The notes below the pieces were generated by a model that had not been told where the DNA came from, did not search any database, and was given only the letters and a program-made list of their open reading frames with translations. The translations under genes and the position numbers were made by a program. This document shows, one piece after another, positions 1 through 5,403 of a DNA stretch of 11,537 nt. The first letter of the stretch is position 1. Every line of letters begins with the position of its first letter. The stretch is from assembly GCA_035719045.1 (NCBI GenBank), contig DASTGO010000243.1, positions 1 through 11,537 of the forward strand, read 5' to 3'. This DNA comes from DASTGO01 sp035719045 (GTDB taxonomy: Bacteria > Actinomycetota > Actinomycetes > Actinomycetales > Kineosporiaceae).

Positions 1-76
1 CCCGCGCCGGACCGTCGCCGGGCCGCGGCCGCCCGCGACGGATCCGCCCGCGGCAGGCGTACCAGGGCGCCGGGGA

Positions 77-108
77 GGTTCGCGGTGCGGCGCGAGGGTT
101 CGCGGTGC
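77..108. repeat. Direct repeat pair, 12 bp, upstream of the LLM oxidoreductase
   Basis: GGTTCGCGGTGC occurs at 77-88 and again at 97-108, a 20-bp period close to two helical turns. It lies about 120-150 bases before the first gene, in sequence with no convincing reading frame. It could be a tandem operator or chance repetition in GC-rich DNA. The two copies are seen directly; the role is a guess. Confidence 0.35.
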
Positions 109-152
109 CGACGGGGCCGAGGCTGACATCGCGGGGGAGTCTAGGGAAGGCA

Positions 153-170
153 AGGTAACGGACAGGTAAC
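153..170 (+). promoter_or_regulatory. Tandem AGGTAAC motifs, possible operator
   Basis: AGGTAAC is present at 153-159 and 164-170, exactly 11 bases apart, so both copies face the same side of the helix. They lie 60-77 bases upstream of the LLM oxidoreductase start. That spacing suits an activator or repressor site, but no regulator gene is visible nearby. Confidence 0.3.
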
Positions 171-217
171 TCCAGTCGGTTGCCTAGCCTCTCACCAGGG
201 CGGATATCACGGACGGC

Positions 218-223
218 TACAGT
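218..223 (+). promoter_or_regulatory. Candidate -10 element of a leaderless promoter
   Basis: TACAGT fits the actinobacterial TANNNT -10 consensus and is followed by exactly six bases and then the ATG at 230. Transcription would therefore begin at the A of the start codon. No Shine-Dalgarno sequence precedes that ATG, which agrees with leaderless translation. No good -35 hexamer was found at the usual distance. Confidence 0.45.
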
Positions 224-229
224 CGGCGG

Positions 230-1144
230 ATGCCACGACCCTGCCGGATCGGCCTGCAGTTGCCCGAGGTGGAACGCCCGGTGGGCTGGCCGGAGCTGTT
301 CGCCATGGCCCGGGCCGCGGAGGCGGTCGGGTTCGACTCGCTCTGGCTGGGTGACCACCTGCTCTACGACCTGCCCGGCGGGGCGGTCCGCGGCCCGTGG
401 GAGGTGTGGACCTCGCTGGCGGCGCTGGCGGCGGTCACCGAGCGGGTCGAACTGGGCCCGCTGGTCGCCTCGACCAGCTTCCACCCCCCGGCAATGCTGG
501 CGAAGCAGGCGGCCACCGTCGACGCGATCTCCGGTGGCCGGCTGGTTCTCGGCCTGGGGGCGGGCTGGAACGAACGGGAGTACCGGGCGTTCGGCTTCCC
601 CTTCGACCACCGGGTGTCCCGGTTCGAGGAGGCGTTCGGCCTGGTCCGGCGCCTGCTGCGCGGGGAGCGGGTGGACCATGACGGCGCCTACTACCGGGTC
701 GAGGACTGCGTGGTGGATCCCGGGCCGGTTCGCCACGGCGGGCCCCCGCTGATGCTCGGTTCCATCGGCCCCCGCATGCTGCGGATCGGGTTGCCGCACG
801 TGTCCGCCTGGAATGTCTGGTGGAGCGACTACGGGAACACCCCGCAGGGGTTCGCCGAGGTCCGTGCCCGGGTCGAGGCGGCGGCCGCCGAGGCGGGCCG
901 TGGTCCGGGCGAGGTCGAGGCGACGGCGGCGGTGCTGGTCCGGTTGCCCGGTGGCACGGGGCGGCTGATGGGGGAGACCTACGACGCGCCGGTGCCGCCG
1001 GTCGAGGGAAGTCCGGAACGGATCGCCGAGCAGTTGGCCGCCATGGCCGTGGCGGGGGCGTCCCACCTGCAGCTGGTCGTGGACCCGATCACTCTGGAGT
1101 CGATCGAGCTGCTCGGTCGGGTACTGACCGTGCTCGACTCCTGA
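230..1144 (+). CDS. LLM-class F420-dependent oxidoreductase
   Basis: A 304-residue TIM-barrel protein of the bacterial luciferase-like monooxygenase superfamily, the group in which actinobacterial members commonly use coenzyme F420. The N-terminal strand and helix carry the family pattern (AEAVGFDSLWLGDH, residues 31-43). A conserved glycine-rich turn, LGLGAGWNEREYRAFGFPF, spans about 107-125. The C-terminal part (about 259-300) has the usual SPERIAEQL helix and the final barrel strand. Length is normal for the family. The start at 230 is chosen because the conserved RIGLQLP strand begins within six residues and a TANNNT element sits at leaderless distance. The substrate cannot be read from sequence. 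It stands alone: the next gene on this strand begins over 350 bases downstream. Cytoplasmic, with no signal peptide. Confidence 0.9.
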   Translation: MPRPCRIGLQLPEVERPVGWPELFAMARAAEAVGFDSLWLGDHLLYDLPGGAVRGPWEVWTSLAALAAVTERVELGPLVASTSFHPPAMLAKQAATVDAISGGRLVLGLGAGWNEREYRAFGFPFDHRVSRFEEAFGLVRRLLRGERVDHDGAYYRVEDCVVDPGPVRHGGPPLMLGSIGPRMLRIGLPHVSAWNVWWSDYGNTPQGFAEVRARVEAAAAEAGRGPGEVEATAAVLVRLPGGTGRLMGETYDAPVPPVEGSPERIAEQLAAMAVAGASHLQLVVDPITLESIELLGRVLTVLDS

Positions 1145-1497
1145 CCGTCTGTGCCCGGTCTTGGAAGACGGCACGGGCCGTACCGGGCCTCGAACCTGCC
1201 TCCGGGGGAGCGGGTGGCGGCCGGCGCGGCGTTCCGGGACGGGTACGCGGCAGGAGCGAACGACGTGTGCGGCGGCGCAGCCCCAGCCGGTGCGACCGCC
1301 GGGCTCCGGTTTCCCCCGGTCGGCCCCCTCAATCCCCGTCGTTCCCCGCCGACAAAGCAGGGAAGGGACGGCGGAGGGCCGTCGCCGCCCGGTGTGGGCG
1401 GATCCGAGGAGTGCAGGCGGTTCCCAGAGGAGGCGCGGCGGCCCACCCAGCCGCGTTCGCGCCCGCCCGGTGGGCCCGGCCCAGGAAGGTGGTGCCC
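1145..1497 (+). other. Intergenic region without a supported gene
   Basis: 353 bases between the LLM oxidoreductase and the PilZ gene. Open frames run through it on both strands, but they are low-complexity Arg/Pro/Gly readings of GC-rich DNA with no recognisable domain. An imperfect hairpin at 1151-1174 lies just after the LLM stop. A second possible stem pairs 1336-1346 with 1360-1371 (CCGTC/TTCCC against GGGAA/GACGG, with bulges). The PilZ promoter should lie here, but no clear -35/-10 pair was found. Confidence 0.5.
1151..1174 (+). terminator. Imperfect hairpin after the LLM oxidoreductase
   Basis: GTGCC (1151-1155) pairs with GGCAC (1170-1174) and GTCTT (1158-1162) with AAGAC (1165-1169). 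There is a two-base CG bulge, and the loop must absorb the innermost pair or two. It begins six bases after the stop codon. No T-tract follows, so it would be an intrinsic terminator only in the loose actinobacterial sense. Confidence 0.35.
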
Positions 1498-2259
1498 GTG
1501 CCCCGGCCAGCGACCGCCGCGGAGTCTCTCGGCCAGTTGCAGGTCAACGACCTGGTCCGGGTCAACATCGCCGGGCGCCCGGCCTGGGGGCGCGGCGAGG
1601 CGGCCGAGGAAGTCCACACGCGGATCGAGGACGTGATCGAGCGGTGCCCCGAGCACGGCCGGCGGTACGTCATCGCCGCACCTCGCTACAGCGGGGACGT
1701 CGAACTCCCCGAGCGGGGAACCACGTGCACCCTGGAGTGGCCCGGCCCGCACGGGATCTGGGTGCTGCCGGTGAGTTTCGTCGACGAGGAGTTCGCCCGG
1801 GAGGGGCTGCGGGTCTGGGTGGTCGAGGTGATCGCCCAGCCCCGGCAGAACGAACGGCGCTCGTTCTGCCGGGTGAACTGGGAGGTCCCGATGACGATCA
1901 CGGGTCTGGCCCTGGAGGACCTGCGCCGCGGTGCGGCGTCCGCCGGGGGACCCACCATGGTGGCGGACAACCTGCCGGCCGCGCTCGCCGGACGGACCCG
2001 GAACATCAGCGAGGGCGGCGTGCGCTGTCTGACCCCCGGGCCGGCGCTGCCGGTCGGGCTCGGCGTCATCGTCGAACTGGACCTGTCCGGGGAGTCGTTC
2101 GCCCTCGGCGGCCGGGTGCTGTGGGTGCGGCCCACGGGGATGCACCCACTGGCATTCGATCTCGCGCTCTCGTTCGACGACCCCGGTCGGCACGGGGACC
2201 GGATGCGTCCGCTGCTGTTCGCCGAACAGTTGCGACTGCGCCGTGTCGGCCTGGAGTAG
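1498..2259 (+). CDS. PilZ-domain c-di-GMP receptor, YcgR-like two-domain protein
   Basis: A 253-residue protein predicted to bind cyclic di-GMP. The C-terminal half carries the PilZ signature: an RxxxR element (R121-S-F-C-R125, directly preceded by a second match, R116 to R120) and the beta-barrel NxSxxG motif (N169-I-S171-E-G-G174). The N-terminal half (about residues 11-113) looks like the beta-rich partner domain of YcgR-type proteins, with the VNDLVRV opening typical of that fold. No signal peptide or membrane segment is present, so it is a cytosolic effector, probably acting by protein-protein contact. GTG 1498 is chosen because AGGAAGG at 1483-1489 is eight bases upstream; the in-frame GTGs at 1489 and 1492 are too close to that site. 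The frame stays open far upstream, but that stretch is compositional noise. No flagellar, pilus or diguanylate cyclase gene is visible, so the process controlled is unknown. Confidence 0.85.
   Translation: MPRPATAAESLGQLQVNDLVRVNIAGRPAWGRGEAAEEVHTRIEDVIERCPEHGRRYVIAAPRYSGDVELPERGTTCTLEWPGPHGIWVLPVSFVDEEFAREGLRVWVVEVIAQPRQNERRSFCRVNWEVPMTITGLALEDLRRGAASAGGPTMVADNLPAALAGRTRNISEGGVRCLTPGPALPVGLGVIVELDLSGESFALGGRVLWVRPTGMHPLAFDLALSFDDPGRHGDRMRPLLFAEQLRLRRVGLE
1841..1873. repeat. Perfect 13-bp inverted repeat inside the PilZ coding region
   Basis: CCCGGCAGAACGA (1841-1853) and TCGTTCTGCCGGG (1861-1873) are exact reverse complements separated by seven bases. The repeat encodes residues 115-126 of the PilZ protein, exactly over the RxxxR c-di-GMP-binding motif. 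Because of the symmetry, the opposite strand encodes the same decapeptide, RQNERRSFCR. It would form a strong hairpin in mRNA or single-stranded DNA. Confidence 0.85.
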
Positions 2260-2340
2260 CGATCCGGGGTCGGGGCCCGCGGGGCACGGCACTTCCTCAT
2301 GGGCGGACAGCCCTGCCGCCTGACTGGAGCGCAATCAGCG

Positions 2341-2384
2341 TTCTGGCCGGTCCGGTCAATTCCGGACCATCTGGCCGGCCGGAA
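2341..2384 (+). terminator. Strong compound stem-loop after the PilZ gene
   Basis: TTCTGGCCGG (2341-2350) pairs with CCGGCCGGAA (2375-2384) over ten positions with one G-T pair. Stacked inside, TCCGG (2351-2355) pairs with CCGGA (2362-2366) around a TCAATT loop. The inner repeat alone can be written as GGTCCGG/CCGGACC (2349-2368). It begins 82 bases after the PilZ stop and has no T-tract. A terminator for the PilZ transcript is the simplest reading; a cis-regulatory structure is the alternative. Confidence 0.5.
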
Positions 2385-2429
2385 TGATGCCCCACCATCC
2401 GCGGCAATGACCGTCCAGGCGCACCGGTT

Positions 2430-2450
2430 GTCACAGGCCGCTCCTGTGAC
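2430..2450. promoter_or_regulatory. Inverted repeat, possible operator
   Basis: GTCACAGG (2430-2437) and CCTGTGAC (2443-2450) are exact inverted copies around a five-base centre. The site lies 36 bases upstream of the candidate -35 box for the peptide gene, a typical place for a dimeric activator. No cognate regulator is encoded in the window. Confidence 0.4.
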
Positions 2451-2485
2451 CCTCCGATGCGAAACATGTCCCTTAAGTGACGATC

Positions 2486-2514
2486 TTGACGCTTTGTACC
2501 GCCGGTGTTTCACT
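2486..2514 (+). promoter_or_regulatory. Candidate promoter of the peptide gene
   Basis: TTGACG (2486-2491) is a near-consensus -35 hexamer. Seventeen bases later, TTCACT (2509-2514) is a weak -10 with consensus T, A and T at positions 1, 4 and 6. Transcription would start near 2521, giving a leader of about 90 bases before the GTG at 2613. The surrounding DNA is unusually AT-rich for this genome. Confidence 0.4.
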
Positions 2515-2612
2515 AGGGCAGGCCAATGGACTATTCGGCTCCGCAACAGCGCGGGGCTGGTCGCAATCCGTCGGTCATTCCTGTTCAGCCAAAACCACCA
2601 CGAAGGGGGTTG

Positions 2613-2723
2613 GTGACCTTGTTCGAGGTCGTCGACGCGGTTCCGGACGAGGCCAGCCAGGCCTTCCTCTCCGCCCTTGAGGGGCAGAGTGGCTCGACGA
2701 GCGAGCCTTACATCTACACGTAG
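2613..2723 (+). CDS. Small acidic peptide, candidate RiPP or sulfopeptide precursor
   Basis: A 36-residue peptide with six acidic residues, no Lys, Arg or His and no Cys. The N-terminal two-thirds is leader-like and probably helical (TLFEVVDAVPDEASQAFLSA). It ends in a short, polar, core-like tail, SGSTSEPYIYT, with Tyr33 and Tyr35 next to Glu31. GTG 2613 is preferred: GAAGG at 2602-2606 lies six bases upstream, and codons become strongly GC3-rich exactly from here. The in-frame extension back to ATG 2526 has many A/T third positions and reads as leader DNA. The frame is followed by a strong hairpin and then, on the same strand, by a sulfotransferase. The inference is a ribosomal peptide whose tyrosine(s) may be sulfated, as RaxST does to RaxX in Xanthomonas. 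I do not recognise the family; a chance short frame cannot be excluded. Confidence 0.55.
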   Translation: MTLFEVVDAVPDEASQAFLSALEGQSGSTSEPYIYT

Positions 2724-2767
2724 GAGATGCAGGGCCGTCCCTCATCATCCGGCACGGCCGGCCTGTC

Positions 2768-2803
2768 CTGCCCGTCCGCACGGGAGTCCGTGCGGGCGGG
2801 CAG
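2768..2803 (+). terminator. 16-bp-stem hairpin between peptide and sulfotransferase genes
   Basis: CTGCCCGTCCGCACGG (2768-2783) pairs with CCGTGCGGGCGGGCAG (2788-2803) around a GAGT loop; all 16 positions pair, one as T-G. It is the most stable hairpin noticed in the window. A short TCTT follows rather than a long T-tract. It lies 44 bases after the peptide stop and 63 before the sulfotransferase start. Partial termination here would make much more peptide message than enzyme message, a common arrangement in peptide clusters. Confidence 0.7.
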
Positions 2804-2866
2804 TCTTGAAATCCGCCGCGTGATCCTCTCGCGCCGAACTGCCGGTTTTCCGGGATGAGGTACTCC

Positions 2867-3841
2867 ATGGTGAACGAGCGGGTCACGCCCCGCCCCCTGG
2901 TGGTTTCCCTCCGCAAGTCAGGCACTCATCTCGTGAAAGAGATGATGGTCGCACTGGGGTACTCGCCATTCGGTGAAGTGTTCGCCGAGGCCGCCGACCG
3001 CCGTGTGCTGAAGCCGGAATGCGTCTGGCGGGCGGCCAGAATCGTCTATCCGCCGGAGGAACTCGCGGAGCTCGTTCGGTGCACCGATCCCGAGCAGGCC
3101 TCGGAGGCGCTGCGCAGAGCCCTGGCAGCACTCAACGAAATCTGGCGCGAACGTCTCGCCGTCCCATGGGTCGGCGGCGAGATGGTGGAACCGGAGATCC
3201 TCCGGCTGGCCGATCTGGTCCGGGCGCGGCACGCGAAGCTCCGTTTCTCGGACCTGCCCGACGGGATCTGCTGGATCCTGCACCAACTGCCCCTGGACCG
3301 GGCCGACGGGGACTTCGTCCGAGACTGGGTCGCGACCGGAGAACCTCGCGTCATCCTCAACTGCCGCGATCCCCGTGACGTCCTGCTGTCCATGGTGGAG
3401 TTCCTCTCCGACGACCGTCGGCGTCGCGTCGGCGGATTCCCCGAACACTTGGCGTACGCCGAGATCCTGCGGCCCATCGCCTCGCTGGAGGAGCGCCTGA
3501 CCATTGCCCTGACCGATCCCTGCTTCCCCGGTGCCCGATCGTTCGAGGACGCCCTCTGGCTGCGCCGGCACCCCCGGGTCTGCACGGTCACCTTCGAGGA
3601 TCTCGTCGGCCCTGCGGGCGGCGGCTCCGAACAGCGTCAGGTCGACGCCGTGCGGCGTGTCACGCAGTTCCTGGACCAGGACGTCGACCCACGGGTCGTG
3701 GCCGAGAAGATCTTCAATCGCGACTCGTTCACCTTCCGGTCCGGGCGCGTCGGACGGTGGCGCGAGGTGTTCACCTCCCGCCACATCGAGCTCTTCGAGC
3801 GACGCCACGGAGCCGTCCTGGACGCCTACCACTACGCCTGA
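2867..3841 (+). CDS. PAPS-dependent sulfotransferase
   Basis: A 324-residue cytosolic sulfotransferase-fold protein that should transfer sulfate from PAPS to a hydroxyl. The 5'-phosphosulfate loop is near the N-terminus (S14-LRKSGTHL-22, with K17). The 3'-phosphate motif is intact (NCRDPRD, R167 to D171, with S175 further along the helix). H139 in the WILHQLP strand is the expected catalytic base. The family's late elements VTFEDL (about 240-245) and the C-terminal PAPS loop FRSGRVGRW (290-298) are present. ATG 2867 is chosen because GAGG lies six bases upstream; ATG 2855 has no such site and would add four residues. There is no signal peptide or membrane helix, unlike Golgi tyrosylprotein sulfotransferases. 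The adjacent tyrosine-ending peptide is the natural candidate substrate; a small molecule is the main alternative. Confidence 0.88.
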   Translation: MVNERVTPRPLVVSLRKSGTHLVKEMMVALGYSPFGEVFAEAADRRVLKPECVWRAARIVYPPEELAELVRCTDPEQASEALRRALAALNEIWRERLAVPWVGGEMVEPEILRLADLVRARHAKLRFSDLPDGICWILHQLPLDRADGDFVRDWVATGEPRVILNCRDPRDVLLSMVEFLSDDRRRRVGGFPEHLAYAEILRPIASLEERLTIALTDPCFPGARSFEDALWLRRHPRVCTVTFEDLVGPAGGGSEQRQVDAVRRVTQFLDQDVDPRVVAEKIFNRDSFTFRSGRVGRWREVFTSRHIELFERRHGAVLDAYHYA

Positions 3842-3967
3842 TCGGATCGGCGTGACCACCAGGTCCAGGTCCGCCCGTCCCCGGCGAACCGGCAGGCACG
3901 CGCCGTTCTGCTCGGTGCGGTGATGCTGGTGACGCTGCTCCAGGCCCTGGCGGGCGCGGCCGTGTAG
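3842..3967 (+). pseudogene. Hydrophobic in-frame tail, probable gene remnant
   Basis: Directly after the sulfotransferase TGA, the same frame stays open for 41 codons and ends at TAG 3965-3967. Its last 20 codons encode one hydrophobic helix, VLLGAVMLVTLLQALAGAAV. No credible start codon or ribosome site precedes it. It looks like the end of a decayed membrane protein gene. Stop-codon readthrough adding a membrane anchor is possible in principle but unsupported. Confidence 0.25.
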
Positions 3968-4059
3968 TGCAGTCGTGATGACGCGGTTCTCATGGCGTGG
4001 CGATGCGGAGCACCTACTCGCGGTCTGGCTCCTGCATACGTGGTCCGTGCAGGGGTACG

Positions 4060-4071
4060 CCTCGCGCGAGG
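4060..4071. repeat. 12-bp perfect palindrome CCTCGCGCGAGG
   Basis: CCTCGCGCGAGG is self-complementary. Just upstream, CCTGCA (4031-4036) is an inverted copy of TGCAGG (4048-4053). Both lie in the gene-poor stretch before the enolase gene. They may be operator-like or chance in GC-rich sequence. Confidence 0.3.
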
Positions 4072-4110
4072 TGGTGGCGGGTTCGGGCGTGGTGTGGGGG
4101 TGCGGGGTGT

Positions 4111-4227
4111 GCGCTACCAGCCGTAGGAGTGTGCGGCACGGACAAGGAGATCGCGCCGGGTGCCGCGGCGCAGGGTGCGACCGTGGCCACGATCGCCCGG
4201 GACAAGATCAACGAACCGTTCTCGTGA
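4111..4227 (+). pseudogene. Fragment resembling a glucose-1-dehydrogenase-type MDR enzyme
   Basis: The frame ending at TGA 4225-4227 reads ALPAVGVCGTDKEIAPG and then about 20 more residues. GVCGTD(K/R)EI is the hallmark of the zinc-binding N-terminal region of MDR sugar dehydrogenases such as glucose 1-dehydrogenase, where the Cys binds the catalytic zinc. The rest of the roughly 350-residue enzyme is missing: upstream codons are Arg/Gly/Cys-rich noise, and after the proline-glycine the sequence leaves the family. It ends 30 bases before the enolase gene. The assignment is from motif memory only, so confidence is modest. Its sugar-oxidising theme agrees with the neighbours, which suggests a deleted dehydrogenase gene. 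Confidence 0.35.
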
Positions 4228-4257
4228 AGCGTCGTCCCCGACAGTCGGAGGGCTCCG

Positions 4258-5370
4258 GTGTCTGATCAGGAGGAGCACCACGGACCAGCGGTGGAACACC
4301 TGGAGTGCCGCAGCTACCGCTTCCCGACTCCGCGGCCGGAGTCCGACGGGACCTTGACCTGGACGGCCACGGTCGCTGTCTGCGTGCTCGCGCGGGCCGG
4401 GGAGTGCACGGGCCTGGGCTGGACGTACAGCTCGGCGGCCGCCGAGGACCTGGTCCGAGAACATCTCCAGGACGCTGTGGTCGGCCATCCGGCCTGCGAC
4501 GTCAGGGGTAGCTGGGAGCGGATGCGGCGGGCCCTGCGCAATCTCGGGATCAGGGGCCTGGGTGGCCAGGCGATCTCCGCGGTGGACATCGCCCTGTGGG
4601 ACCTGGCGGCCCGGCTGTCCGGACGTTCGCTCGCCGGGATGCTGGGGACGTCGCGGGAGGCGGTGCCGGTCTACGGCAGCGGCGGGTTCACGTCGTTGGA
4701 CGACGAGGAACTGGCTGAACAGGTGAGCGGCTGGCGGGCGGCCGGCTGCTCCGCGATGAAGATCAAAGTGGGGGAGGCCTGGGGGACCAGCGAGGACCGC
4801 GACCTGCGTCGCGTCGGTCAGTTGCGCGACCTGGCGGGCGACGGCACCGAACTGATGGTGGACGCCAACGGAGGCTACGACCGCGGGCAGGCGCGCCGGA
4901 TGGGCGCCGCCTTCGACGACGCCGGCGTGAGGTGGTTCGAGGAGCCGGTCAGCAGTGACGACCTGGCCGGACTGTCGATCGTGCGGGGCTCGGTCCGCTG
5001 CGATGTCGCGGCCGGGGAGTACGCAGCCACCCGCTACGACGCGGCGGCCCTGTGCCCCGTCGTGGACTGCCTCCAGCTCGATGTCACCCGCTGCGGGGGG
5101 TACACCGGCTGGCTGGAGTGCGCCGCCGTCGCGGCCTCGGCCGGTCTGCAGGTCTCCGCGCACTGCGCGCCCGCCCTGCACGCGCCCGTCACCGCTGCGG
5201 TCCCGAACCTGCGGCACCTGGAGTGGTTCGCCGACCACGTGCGGCTGGAGCCCCTGCTCGTCGACGGAGTGCCCGCAGTGGCCGGGGGCATGATGACCGT
5301 CCCGACCGGGCCGGGTCACGGGATGACGCTGCGGGAGGACGCGGAGAGCTGGCGGATCACGGACGCCTGA
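4258..5370 (+). CDS. Mandelate racemase-subgroup enolase, probable acid-sugar dehydratase
   Basis: A 370-residue enolase-superfamily enzyme that should abstract the proton alpha to a carboxylate. The N-terminal capping domain (about 1-125) includes the family's AVDIALWDLAAR helix. The barrel carries the KxK pair (K168, K170). The Mg ligands are D202 in VDANGGYD, E228 in FEEP and E254 in GEYAA. D275 and H302 form the Asp-His dyad of the mandelate racemase subgroup, and E322 follows in HLEW. All catalytic positions are intact. The GTG start has a strong GGAGGG five bases upstream (4247-4252). Acid-sugar dehydratases and cycloisomerases are the commonest members of this type; the substrate is not readable. 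It converges on the GMC gene with only 33 bases between the two stops and no clear terminator. Confidence 0.88.
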   Translation: MSDQEEHHGPAVEHLECRSYRFPTPRPESDGTLTWTATVAVCVLARAGECTGLGWTYSSAAAEDLVREHLQDAVVGHPACDVRGSWERMRRALRNLGIRGLGGQAISAVDIALWDLAARLSGRSLAGMLGTSREAVPVYGSGGFTSLDDEELAEQVSGWRAAGCSAMKIKVGEAWGTSEDRDLRRVGQLRDLAGDGTELMVDANGGYDRGQARRMGAAFDDAGVRWFEEPVSSDDLAGLSIVRGSVRCDVAAGEYAATRYDAAALCPVVDCLQLDVTRCGGYTGWLECAAVAASAGLQVSAHCAPALHAPVTAAVPNLRHLEWFADHVRLEPLLVDGVPAVAGGMMTVPTGPGHGMTLREDAESWRITDA

Positions 5371-5403
5371 CATTCAGACATGCCCCGCAGCGAAAGAGGG
5401 TCG

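Larger units (their letters stand above)
2260..2612 (+). other. Intergenic regulatory region before the peptide gene
   Basis: 353 bases between the PilZ stop and the small peptide start. Its 3' part (about 2400-2612) is clearly less GC-rich than the flanking genes. It holds a folded element at 2341-2384, an inverted repeat at 2430-2450 and a candidate promoter at 2486-2514. An open frame from 2299 to 2616 crosses it, but its third-position GC is only about 64 percent from the internal ATG at 2407 and no domain is visible, so it is not called as a gene. Confidence 0.5.

Noticed and set aside
820..1497. Long in-frame upstream extension of the PilZ gene overlapping the LLM gene.
   Set aside because: The translation is Arg/Gly-rich noise in the shadow of a confident gene, and a proper ribosome site supports GTG 1498.
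979..2334. Minus-strand open frame of 451 codons across the PilZ gene.
   Set aside because: It is Gly/Pro/Arg/His-rich mirror sequence of a well-supported plus-strand PilZ protein; long shadow frames are expected at this GC content.
2526..2612. N-terminal extension giving a 65-residue version of the peptide.
   Set aside because: Codons before 2613 are rich in A/T third positions and switch abruptly to GC3-rich at 2613, where a better ribosome site also lies.
2299..2616. Open frame of 105 codons whose TGA overlaps the peptide GTG start (GTGA), suggesting a coupled upstream gene.
   Set aside because: Third-position GC is only about 64 percent from the ATG at 2407. The frame runs through the stem-loop, inverted repeat and promoter candidate, and no domain or ribosome site is visible.
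2613..2723. Lasso peptide, lanthipeptide or mycofactocin-type precursor as identity of the small peptide.
   Set aside because: There is no Cys in the peptide, no terminal Val-Tyr pair of MftA type, and no cyclase, LanM/LanC, radical SAM or RRE-domain protein nearby.
2727..2858. A 43-codon frame between the peptide and the sulfotransferase, overlapping ATG 2855 as ATGA.
   Set aside because: Most of it is the 16-bp hairpin. Its AGGAG touches the ATG with no spacing, and the residue mix is Arg/Ser/Gly noise.
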